From Flavobacteriaceae bacterium (GTDB taxonomy: Bacteria; Bacteroidota; Bacteroidia; Flavobacteriales; Flavobacteriaceae), in contig NZIP01000018.1 of assembly GCA_002691645.1 (NCBI GenBank), positions 1 through 54,661 of the forward strand: a stretch of DNA of 54,661 nucleotides, given 5' to 3'. Both the position numbers and the translations under genes were made by a program. Below the pieces are notes generated by a model. That model had not been told where the DNA came from. It was given only the letters and a program-made list of their open reading frames with translations, and ran no database searches. Positions 9,016 through 16,877 of this stretch are shown piece by piece. Each line of letters begins with the position of its first letter. The first letter of the stretch is position 1.

Positions 9016-9084
9016 AATAGTAGTCTTGTTAAAATTTATGTAAATGTAACTAAATTGCGCTTTCCCACGTAACTTTTACAATTT

Positions 9085-10080
9085 TTATTCACGTAAAACT
9101 AAAAAAGTTTTGTGTTTTTTTACAAAAAAATCGAAAACTATAGATTTTGATTTATATCTAAGTTTTGGAAAAGGACCTTTTCTTTTAGATTTTATTTTTA
9201 AGAAATGAGTATAAAAGCTAAAATGTGCTCTTATAATAGCAATACAATGTTGAGGTTTTTTTTCTAAGAGAAATCTCACACCCGCAATACCATCTAAGAG
9301 TAGTCTACAACCGATGAGTAATGGCCAACGAAAGTTAGAGGTGTTTTTCAGAATATTAAATAGGGAATTGCGAAAATTTAAAAATGTCTTTTTGGGGTTC
9401 ATGTTGCTCAATGTAGATCCTCCCATATGATAAACCTTAGACATGGATGAGTACATGACCTTGTAGTTGTTCCGTTTTATTCGCCAACAAAGGTCGATTT
9501 CTTCTTGATGTGCAAAATAATCATCATCGAAACCTCCTATTTCCCAAAACACTTTTGAGGAAATAAACATACAAGCTCCCGTTGCCCAAAAAACTTCTGA
9601 TGTATCGTCGTATTGACCAAAATCTTCTTCAATTTCTTGAAATATTCTTCCTCTACAAAAGGGATATGCTAGTCGATCTATAAACCCCCCCGCTGCTCCT
9701 GCATATTCAAAAGAGGTTCTTTTATAATAATCTATAATTTTTGGTTGTGCAACGGCAACTTTAGCGTCTTTTTTAAATAAATCTATTATAGGCAGTAGCC
9801 AATTTGCTGTTACTTCTACGTCAGAATTTAATAGACAATAGATATCAGCTTTGATTTCTTTTAGTCCGATATTGTACCCTCCAGTGAACCCATGATTTTC
9901 ATTGAGTTGTACAAGGTGCACCTCTTTAAACTCAGACGATAGTACGCCAATAGATTCATCGGTTGATCCGTTGTCTATAACATACACTTGAGCATCCTTA
10001 CTATGCTTAATAATTGTAGGCAATAATTTTTTTAGCAAAGAAGCCCCATTCCAATTAAGTACAACTATGGCGACCTTCAC
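9085..10080 (-). CDS. Glycosyltransferase family 2 protein
   Basis: 331 aa GT2 (GT-A fold) enzyme of the rhamnosyltransferase-like branch. Motifs: VAIVVLNWNGASLL at the N-terminus, VIDNGSTDES, the metal-binding LNSDVEV near 89, then ATGACMFISS and GGFDDDYFAHQEEIDLCWR, the ED/DLCWR acceptor motif. It probably adds a sugar to a surface polysaccharide or lipid at the cytoplasmic face. The start is GTG (10078-10080), overlapping the TGA of the upstream gene as GTGA, so the two are translationally coupled. Donor and acceptor cannot be told. Confidence 0.9.
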   Translation of the reverse strand: MKVAIVVLNWNGASLLKKLLPTIIKHSKDAQVYVIDNGSTDESIGVLSSEFKEVHLVQLNENHGFTGGYNIGLKEIKADIYCLLNSDVEVTANWLLPIIDLFKKDAKVAVAQPKIIDYYKRTSFEYAGAAGGFIDRLAYPFCRGRIFQEIEEDFGQYDDTSEVFWATGACMFISSKVFWEIGGFDDDYFAHQEEIDLCWRIKRNNYKVMYSSMSKVYHMGGSTLSNMNPKKTFLNFRNSLFNILKNTSNFRWPLLIGCRLLLDGIAGVRFLLEKKPQHCIAIIRAHFSFYTHFLKIKSKRKGPFPKLRYKSKSIVFDFFVKKHKTFLVLRE

Positions 10081-10532
10081 AATTTCTGTTCTTGATAATT
10101 TGGTATTTGTTCTAAAAATAAATAACGCTTAAGCTTGTGATCTATTTTACAAAAATAGTGCGATATGCCATTAGTTACCATTAAATATGAGTTATTCATG
10201 TTCATAGAATAGCGGGCAATCTGGTCAAAAACATTCTGGTCAATTTCAACATTAACGGCTTTACATTCTACAATTAGGTACACACTACTATCAGGATTAA
10301 AGGCAACTATATCAAATCTACCTTTGGTATTACCAATTGAAATTGTCTTTTCTACCTGAATTAAAGAGGCAGGAATGTTTATTTCTTCAATCAGGTGATA
10401 TAAACAGTGTTGCCGAACCCATTCTTCAGGAGTTAAAAGAATGTATTTTCTACGAATAATATCAAAGATGAACTTTTTATTATCCTTAATTTTAATTTTG
10501 AAATTATAACTTTTAAAATTCAGTTTTAGCAC
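10077..10532 (-). CDS. Stand-alone HsdR N-terminal-like (PD-(D/E)xK fold) protein
   Basis: 151 aa, GTG start. It matches only the N-terminal nuclease-type domain of type I restriction R subunits: LTPEEWVRQHCLYHLIEE, then GRFDIVAF with the catalytic-type D, and YLIVECKAV, the E-x-K half of the PD-(D/E)xK active site. There is no helicase part and no methylase or specificity gene nearby, so it is not a restriction system. In flavobacteria a protein of this kind sits next to holA, as here (38 bases from the divergent holA start), which hints at a replication or repair role. Coupled by a GTGA overlap to the downstream GT2 gene. Confidence 0.75.
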   Translation of the reverse strand: MLKLNFKSYNFKIKIKDNKKFIFDIIRRKYILLTPEEWVRQHCLYHLIEEINIPASLIQVEKTISIGNTKGRFDIVAFNPDSSVYLIVECKAVNVEIDQNVFDQIARYSMNMNNSYLMVTNGISHYFCKIDHKLKRYLFLEQIPNYQEQKL

Positions 10533-10570
10533 TGATAAAATTCTTTATACAAGTATACTAATATTAATCT

Positions 10571-11581
10571 ATGAGTGTTGAGGCCATAAAAGCTCAAATT
10601 GATCGAAAAGAATTCAAACCTATTTACTTATTGCAGGGTGAAGAGCTTTTTTTTATTCAAGAGTTGACTAAATATTTTGAAAACCACATTTTAAGTGAAG
10701 AAGAAAAAGCATTTAACTTTTCTGTTTTCTATGGCAAAGAACATGGTATAGAACTGGTTTTGGAACAAGCCAAAAGATTGCCTATGATGGCTGAAAGACA
10801 ACTGATTGTGGTTAAAGAAGCACAGCACTTAATGCGTCAATTTGATAAATTAGAGTTTTATTTGAACCAACCTGTTTTGTCTACGGTAATTGTTCTATGC
10901 TTAAATCAAAAAAAAATAGACAAGCGAAAAAAAATATTTAAGTCTATCTCTCAAATAGGTGTTGTTTATGAGGCTAAGCCCTTATATGATAATCAATTAG
11001 CACCTTTTATTGATAATTTGTTCAATCGCTTAAATAAGAGCATTTCACCGAAAGCCAAAATTATGTTGGCAGAGCATATCGGAACTAATTTGAGTCTCAT
11101 TGATAAGGAGATTAAAAAAATGATTTTAGCAGAACCTTACACCTCTTATTTTGAAGATATTCATGTTGAACAATACGTTGGTGTAAACAAAGATTATAAT
11201 GTTTTCGAACTCAACAATGCCTTGTTAAAAGGTGAGTTTGAACGGTCGGCCAAAATACTTTCTCATTTTCAACAAAATAGCAAAGACTACCCAATTCAAG
11301 CAATTCTTCCTGCACTGTTCAATCTATTTAATAAATTGTTCAAATTACAAGCACTGAGAACCACAAATACCGCAGTTTTGGCCAAAGACTTGGGAATACC
11401 CCCTTATTTTGTTCAAGATTACATCGGAGCTAAATCTTATTTTGGATTAAAGGGCCTTGGTCGATTGATAGGAGATTTAAAAGATATTGATCTCAAATCT
11501 AAAGGGGTAGGATACAATTCTAATAATGTCAAAGACTTATACAAGGAAATTTTAATTTCAATTGCGAAGGCTAGAAATTAG
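10571..11581 (+). CDS. holA: DNA polymerase III subunit delta
   Basis: 336 aa, normal length. Delta opens the sliding clamp within the clamp-loader complex. The N-terminus reads KPIYLLQGEELFFIQELTKYF, the family signature (P-I/V-Y-L-L-x-G-x-E/D), followed by ERQLIVVKEAQ, LIDKEIKKMIL and the C-terminal helical collar with NVFELNNALLKG. It is degenerate for ATP binding, as delta always is. The TAG stop interlocks with the TAA of the convergent E1 gene (4-nt TTAG overlap). Confidence 0.93.
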   Translation: MSVEAIKAQIDRKEFKPIYLLQGEELFFIQELTKYFENHILSEEEKAFNFSVFYGKEHGIELVLEQAKRLPMMAERQLIVVKEAQHLMRQFDKLEFYLNQPVLSTVIVLCLNQKKIDKRKKIFKSISQIGVVYEAKPLYDNQLAPFIDNLFNRLNKSISPKAKIMLAEHIGTNLSLIDKEIKKMILAEPYTSYFEDIHVEQYVGVNKDYNVFELNNALLKGEFERSAKILSHFQQNSKDYPIQAILPALFNLFNKLFKLQALRTTNTAVLAKDLGIPPYFVQDYIGAKSYFGLKGLGRLIGDLKDIDLKSKGVGYNSNNVKDLYKEILISIAKARN

Positions 11582-13983
11582 TCTAGAGGATATTTTTCAG
11601 GGTTCAACTCGTGCATCATTCCATAAATTTTATCGAATATGCTGTTGTAATTTGGTTTGGAAAAATAATCACCATCTGAACCATAGTCAGGTCTGTGCTC
11701 TTTTGCAGACAAGGTTTGTGGTGCGCTGTCTAGGAATTTGAAACCTCCTTGTTTCTCTACAATTTCTTGCAAAAGATAGGCAGAACAACCTCCAGGCACA
11801 TCCTCATCAACCACTAATAGGCGATTTGTTTTCTTGACGCTTTCAACACTTTCAGCATCTATATCAAATGGCCATAAGGTTTGCGCGTCAATAAGCTCTA
11901 CGGAGATACCGTGTCGCTCAAGCTCTACGCAAACTGCTTCGACAATTCTCAAGGTAGAACCATACGAAACAACGGTTATATCTGATCCTTTTTTGATTAA
12001 ATCAATTTTACCAATTCTGAATTTATAGCTTCCTAGATTGTCAGGTTTTTTTTCTTTGATTCGATATCCATTTAAACTCTCAATTAGTAAGGCAGGTTCT
12101 CCCGTTTCTAATAGTGTATTATAGAGACCAGACGCCTGAGTCATATTTCTAGGGGCTAAAATATAAACCCCTCTAAGTAAGTGTATTAAAGCACCCATAT
12201 GCGAACCTGAATGCCAAATTCCTTCGAGACGATGTCCTCGAGTTCGAATAATGAGAGGCGCTTTTTGTTGGCCTACACTTCGATATCTCAATGTTGCTAG
12301 GTCATCACTAAGTACATTTGCCGCGTACAATATGTAATCGAGATATTGAATCTCAGCTATTGGTCTAAAGCCTCTAAGAGCTAAACCTATACCTTGTCCA
12401 ACAATACTGGCTTCACGAATTGAAGTGTCACTTATTCTATCTTCGCCATATTTTTCTTGTAAACCCTCAAGACCTTGGTTGACATCGCCGATTTTCCCAC
12501 AATCTTCTCCGAAAATCAATAGATTATCATAGGTGTTGCAAAGTGCATCAAAATTATCTCTTATAATAATTCTGCTATCTACCATAGCAGAGGTTTCACT
12601 ATATGTGGGTGTCACTTCGTTGATTGTAAGTGCGTTTTTTGATGAGTTATCTATGAGTTGGCTGGAGTAATTTTGCTGTTCCTTTTCTTCAAATGAATGC
12701 ATCCAATCTCTAAGAAGGTGCATATTTGAGAAATAAAGCTGAGAACTTTCTCTTTTAACTTGATAAGCTACATCTAATAAACTTCTTTTAAGCAAAAAAG
12801 AATTTGTTTTTAGCTTTTTGATTTTATCATTTAGAAAGTCTTCATTAGAATTCGATCGTAGATTATTTAAAACATCAACGAGTTTATCTCTTTCTTGAGT
12901 AATAGGAGAGGTGTATTCATGCCAAGCTTCTTTTTTAGCCTGTTTAGCCTCTTCTTTTGAGGATTTTTCTATAGACTCAAGTTCTTCTTTTGATGCCAAG
13001 CCGTTCTCTAACATCCAATTTTTGAACCCTAGATTACAATCGAATTGTTGTTCCCAAGCTAAGCGTTCTTTGCTTTTGTACCTTTCATGTGATCCAGAAG
13101 TAGAGTGTCCAATGGGTTGCGTTAGTTCAGTAACATGTATTAAAACAGGAATATGTTCAGATCTAGCTAGTTGTTCGGCTTTTTGATAGGTCTCTAAAAG
13201 AGCTGGATAATCCCATCCTTTTACTTCGAAAATTTCATAGCCATTTAATTCTTCTTCTTTTTGAAAACCGCTTAGGGCTTTTGAAATATTGCTTTTTGTT
13301 GTGTGTAAACTATTGGGAACAGATATTCCATATTCATCGTCCCAGATACTAATGACCATAGGGACTTGTAACACACCACCAGCATTAAATACCTCAAAGA
13401 ATAAACCTTCTGAGGTGCTTGCATTACCTATTGTTCCCCAAGCAATTTCATTTCCATTTAAGCTGAAATCTGAGGCATTAGAAAAATTGTTTTTTCGGTA
13501 TAATTGAGATGCTTGCGCCAATCCTAATAATCTTGGCATTTGACCTCCAGTGCAAGAAATATCTGCACTGATATTGTATTGTTCATTTTGATTTAACCAC
13601 TGACCTTTTTCGTCCAGAAAAGGTGTCAGAAAATGACCTCCCATTTGTCTGCCAGCGCTCATGGGTTCAAAGTTCAAATTCGTAGTGGCATAAAGCGCGT
13701 GAAAAATTTGTTTGGCACTCAATAAATCTAAAGCCATCATCACAGTTTGGTCTCTGTAATATCCTGAGCGGTGATCACCTTTTTTAAAAACTTTAGACCA
13801 AGCCAATTGAGGTAATTCTTTTCCATCTCCGAAAATTCCAAATTTGGCTTTGCCAGAGAGTACTTCTTTTCTACCTAAAAGACTGCATTCACGTGAGAGT
13901 GTAACTAGCTTGTAATCAGACAACAGTTGCTTTTTAAATTCTTTTAGCGAAAGCGAAGTAGTAGAATTAGAAAACTGTGTCAT
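11578..13983 (-). CDS. Fused alpha/beta 2-oxoacid dehydrogenase E1, 801 aa type
   Basis: Thiamine-diphosphate-dependent E1 in which the alpha part (about 1-370) is followed by the beta part (about 470-801) in one chain. The beta half shows FGEDCGKIGDVNQGLEGLQ, RISDTSIREASIVGQGIGLAL and the late VVDEDVPGGCSAYLL. The alpha half has GTIGNAST (183-190) and IWDDEYGIS (213-221) where classical E1 alpha has GDG...NN, so the ThDP motif is altered; this is a recognisable flavobacterial variant. The likely role is decarboxylating a 2-oxoacid, perhaps branched-chain, for an acyltransferase E2 encoded elsewhere. No E2 or E3 gene is nearby. A second, more classical fused E1 lies at 42067-44037. Confidence 0.82.
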   Translation of the reverse strand: MTQFSNSTTSLSLKEFKKQLLSDYKLVTLSRECSLLGRKEVLSGKAKFGIFGDGKELPQLAWSKVFKKGDHRSGYYRDQTVMMALDLLSAKQIFHALYATTNLNFEPMSAGRQMGGHFLTPFLDEKGQWLNQNEQYNISADISCTGGQMPRLLGLAQASQLYRKNNFSNASDFSLNGNEIAWGTIGNASTSEGLFFEVFNAGGVLQVPMVISIWDDEYGISVPNSLHTTKSNISKALSGFQKEEELNGYEIFEVKGWDYPALLETYQKAEQLARSEHIPVLIHVTELTQPIGHSTSGSHERYKSKERLAWEQQFDCNLGFKNWMLENGLASKEELESIEKSSKEEAKQAKKEAWHEYTSPITQERDKLVDVLNNLRSNSNEDFLNDKIKKLKTNSFLLKRSLLDVAYQVKRESSQLYFSNMHLLRDWMHSFEEKEQQNYSSQLIDNSSKNALTINEVTPTYSETSAMVDSRIIIRDNFDALCNTYDNLLIFGEDCGKIGDVNQGLEGLQEKYGEDRISDTSIREASIVGQGIGLALRGFRPIAEIQYLDYILYAANVLSDDLATLRYRSVGQQKAPLIIRTRGHRLEGIWHSGSHMGALIHLLRGVYILAPRNMTQASGLYNTLLETGEPALLIESLNGYRIKEKKPDNLGSYKFRIGKIDLIKKGSDITVVSYGSTLRIVEAVCVELERHGISVELIDAQTLWPFDIDAESVESVKKTNRLLVVDEDVPGGCSAYLLQEIVEKQGGFKFLDSAPQTLSAKEHRPDYGSDGDYFSKPNYNSIFDKIYGMMHELNPEKYPLD

Positions 13984-13997
13984 ACTCGGGTTTTATG

Positions 13998-14005
13998 CAA
14001 AAATA
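13998..14005 (-). promoter_or_regulatory. Predicted -7 box of the 801-aa E1 gene
   Basis: TATTTTTG on the minus strand, a full match to TAnnTTTG, 14 bases before the ATG. No good TTG is seen at the right distance, so only the -7 element is supported. Confidence 0.35.
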
Positions 14006-14029
14006 ATAAATCTTATAAAGCCATTTAAT

Positions 14030-16867
14030 TTAAAGCCATTTGCGACTGAAAAGAGAACCAATCGTTTTAGGGCTTAAACTCAAGACAAATCTTATTTTAT
14101 TAGGGTAGGCATATTGAGATATTTGCCAACCATAACTGTTATAAATAGGAAAATAAAGTTCCAAATAATCGGTGACCAAATTTAACCGAATACCACTATC
14201 ATAAAAATATTGAATGGATTGACCTTTATTTTTCCCTAAACCAAAATCAAAATACGCTTCTACATATCGATAAAGATTAATAGAACTATTTATCGAGGCT
14301 AATCCTTTGTTGAAAAAACAGTTATCAAACTTACTTTTGAACCCTCCTTCTGCCATTATAAATTGTTGACTAAATAAACCCTCTTCTTCCGATCGACCAA
14401 TATAATCAAGATCAAAGAGGTAATCTGAGGGTTTGTCTAGGGCGAAACTAAAAAAATCATTAGTGGTATTGTTTTTTAAAAAGTAGCCTGCGAAGATTCT
14501 TAAATTGAGTTGTGTGTTATTTTCAAAAAGAAAACGTCTTTCGAATTCAGCCGAAACCTTTGTAAATTTTTTAGCGACTTGAGCATCAAAATAGTTCTTT
14601 TTATAGAAAATCAAGCTGTTTTCTATTTCAGTATATCGGGCATTTAGAACGCTGTAGTCAGGTGTAATATTTTCAACATCTACACTTGAATCGATGGATC
14701 GAAAAACATTTCGCATCCTAAATAGTAGAATTTTTCTCAGATTACGTGTTCGATCTTTATCTCGCCAAAGCCAAGCTGCTGAAGGTGTAATTGTACTGTA
14801 TCGACTGTTGGTTTCAAAGTGATAAGTTCCTGCAGACAATGTGAATCTTGTGAGGTACTGGGTGTTTTGGTATTTTCTAAAGTTTAGAATAAATGAACTT
14901 GAGCCAATGAGCGTTTTTTCTTTTGAAGAATAAGAAGGTGCAATTTGAAATTCAAAAGTTTGATCATATAATCCGTCATTGTTGAGCAACATACCTGCTA
15001 CAATTCCATCATAAAGGTTATAACTAAAGATAGGAGTATAGAGCAATAAATTCTGCTTGGCATCTTGGATATCCTTTAAAAACTTGAGTTGTACGTTTTT
15101 ATTGAAAATGGTCGAACCTTTCAACCTCTTATAATCGTTGTTGATATTATAGTCAATACTTGTAATAGGATAATTGACTGAGACAGCACTGTAATTCTCA
15201 TTCTTAGTATTAATGGTATTTTTTGAATCAAAACCTGTATACCACTCTGATTTGACTACAGTGTCATTTCTGAAGTAATTTAGAGCGAGTGGAGGAGACT
15301 GATTCCCTTTATTTAAAACGGTAATTTCAAGAGTATCATTCGATACAAAATTTACTTTTTTGAGTGCATAATCTGTTCTGTTGACTTTGGTAATATGCTC
15401 ATCAAACATCCAATCAAGATCGGTTTGCAGAGATTCTTCAAGATGATTTTTAAATTGATGTTCATCAATGCGAGAACTAAGTCTATTTCTGCTAAGGAAC
15501 TTTATTATGGATTGTTTTACTCTTGGCGCCTTGTTGTAAGAAGACAAATGATCTAGTGCTAAACCTGCATGATAAGGATTTGCAATTTCAAAATTGTATT
15601 TAATTTGTTTTTCAGCACTTGTCGTTAAAGGTTGGTCAAAATTATTGTAAGCACCAATCTTGTACAAAATGTCAAAATAATTTCTTGCCTTCAAAGAAGA
15701 AAATTGATACGATTTCATAGGCCATTTAGACGCAAATCTTCCCAATAATAATTCGTCATTGTAATGTAATGTCAAATAGTCCTTAACTATAAATTGAAGA
15801 ATAGCATCGTGTATCCACTTCTCTTTTCTGAGATCAATCTGATAATATTTCCGTAAAATTTTATCGACTAAAACATTTAGTAAGTTCATCTCAAAAACAT
15901 GCTCATTATTGTATAACCTGACAAATGCGGGTAGATCAGATAAACCCAATACACTTGCTTTTTTAAATTCGTGAGAATCCACTGTTAAATGAAAGTCATT
16001 TTTAGTATTAAAAACAGAAGACAAGTATTGGAATACTTTTGCCATACTTAATTCTTGTTGCGTATTTTGAGCAACTAAAAAATTCTCATTTAGACGGAAT
16101 CTTTGAAATTCATGCGATTTAAACGGTTTTTTCGAGAGATAAAATCTTGGATTAGAAGAGGTCGATTCTTGAAAAAGACCATTGTTATACTTGAGATTAC
16201 TGTGGAGGTATAGATTTGAATTGTTAACGAATTTTATGTTGTAATTGCTTGTAGTGTTGAATTGATCATTCAAATTATGATTTGCATAGCTAGTGAAACT
16301 TTTCTTGTCAGCTACATAATCACAGTTTAACAACAAGAAATTTGAAAGTTGAATATAGTTCGAATTGTAACCGTAGTTTGTGAATTTTGAATCTGGTAGC
16401 TTGAGTTTATAGTTAAAATGGATTTTAATAGTTTCACCGGATTTCAATGGTTTTGGCAGACGAATTTTGAAAATATCTGCACCAGTATATACTGGTAGAA
16501 CAGTGTCGTTTTTTACAACGATGGAGTTAATGAAGGTATATCCCTTTCGTTCTTTTGAAGAGAGGTGAAAACTTTTTTTAAAGTCGCTTATAAATTCTTC
16601 CGCGAGTTCTGAAGTTTTAGAACTATAGGCGTTATTCCAATCGTAAAAAAAGAGTTCAGATAAGGTATCAGGAGAGTAATTTTTCCATTCATTCGTCTGG
16701 GATATATCAACTACTTTACTGTCTTGATGAATTGTAATTGTGGCATCAACTGAGTTGCCGTCTGATTGGGTTTGAGCAAGTAAAAGGGATGAATACGGCA
16801 ACAAAAAATAAATTGAATACCCTGAGATATGTGTTTGAAATTTTCTTAAGTAGGCCATACATTTCAT
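14030..16867 (-). CDS. M1-aminopeptidase-like protein with C-terminal outer-membrane beta-barrel
   Basis: 945 aa, secreted (leader ends LLLAQTQ). Residues about 35-180 resemble the N-terminal beta domain of M1 aminopeptidases, and residues 180-500 correspond to the catalytic region, but no HExxH zinc motif is present: the only HE pairs are HEFQR and HEFKK. From about 590 the protein consists of alternating amphipathic strands (SSFILNFRKY, TRFTLSAGTYHF, LRIFAGYFL, IRLNLVTDYLELYFP) ending in a terminal strand before FSRKWL, which suggests a beta-barrel. It is probably an outer-membrane protein with an inactive peptidase head. It lies 10 bases after uvrA on the same strand. Function unknown. Confidence 0.65.
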   Translation of the reverse strand: MKCMAYLRKFQTHISGYSIYFLLPYSSLLLAQTQSDGNSVDATITIHQDSKVVDISQTNEWKNYSPDTLSELFFYDWNNAYSSKTSELAEEFISDFKKSFHLSSKERKGYTFINSIVVKNDTVLPVYTGADIFKIRLPKPLKSGETIKIHFNYKLKLPDSKFTNYGYNSNYIQLSNFLLLNCDYVADKKSFTSYANHNLNDQFNTTSNYNIKFVNNSNLYLHSNLKYNNGLFQESTSSNPRFYLSKKPFKSHEFQRFRLNENFLVAQNTQQELSMAKVFQYLSSVFNTKNDFHLTVDSHEFKKASVLGLSDLPAFVRLYNNEHVFEMNLLNVLVDKILRKYYQIDLRKEKWIHDAILQFIVKDYLTLHYNDELLLGRFASKWPMKSYQFSSLKARNYFDILYKIGAYNNFDQPLTTSAEKQIKYNFEIANPYHAGLALDHLSSYNKAPRVKQSIIKFLSRNRLSSRIDEHQFKNHLEESLQTDLDWMFDEHITKVNRTDYALKKVNFVSNDTLEITVLNKGNQSPPLALNYFRNDTVVKSEWYTGFDSKNTINTKNENYSAVSVNYPITSIDYNINNDYKRLKGSTIFNKNVQLKFLKDIQDAKQNLLLYTPIFSYNLYDGIVAGMLLNNDGLYDQTFEFQIAPSYSSKEKTLIGSSSFILNFRKYQNTQYLTRFTLSAGTYHFETNSRYSTITPSAAWLWRDKDRTRNLRKILLFRMRNVFRSIDSSVDVENITPDYSVLNARYTEIENSLIFYKKNYFDAQVAKKFTKVSAEFERRFLFENNTQLNLRIFAGYFLKNNTTNDFFSFALDKPSDYLFDLDYIGRSEEEGLFSQQFIMAEGGFKSKFDNCFFNKGLASINSSINLYRYVEAYFDFGLGKNKGQSIQYFYDSGIRLNLVTDYLELYFPIYNSYGWQISQYAYPNKIRFVLSLSPKTIGSLFSRKWL

Positions 16868-16877
16868 AAAGTGAATT

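Noticed and set aside
10077-10532. Type I restriction system
   Set aside because: Only the N-terminal R-subunit-like domain exists; no helicase domain, HsdM or HsdS nearby.
14014-14040. Short direct repeat of AAAGCCATTT near the E1/M1-like junction
   Set aside because: Two 10-base copies in AT-rich sequence, no sign of a mobile element or regulatory spacing.
14030-16867. HEFQR/HEFKK as an M1 zinc motif
   Set aside because: Both lack the second histidine of HExxH and lie in the wrong context.
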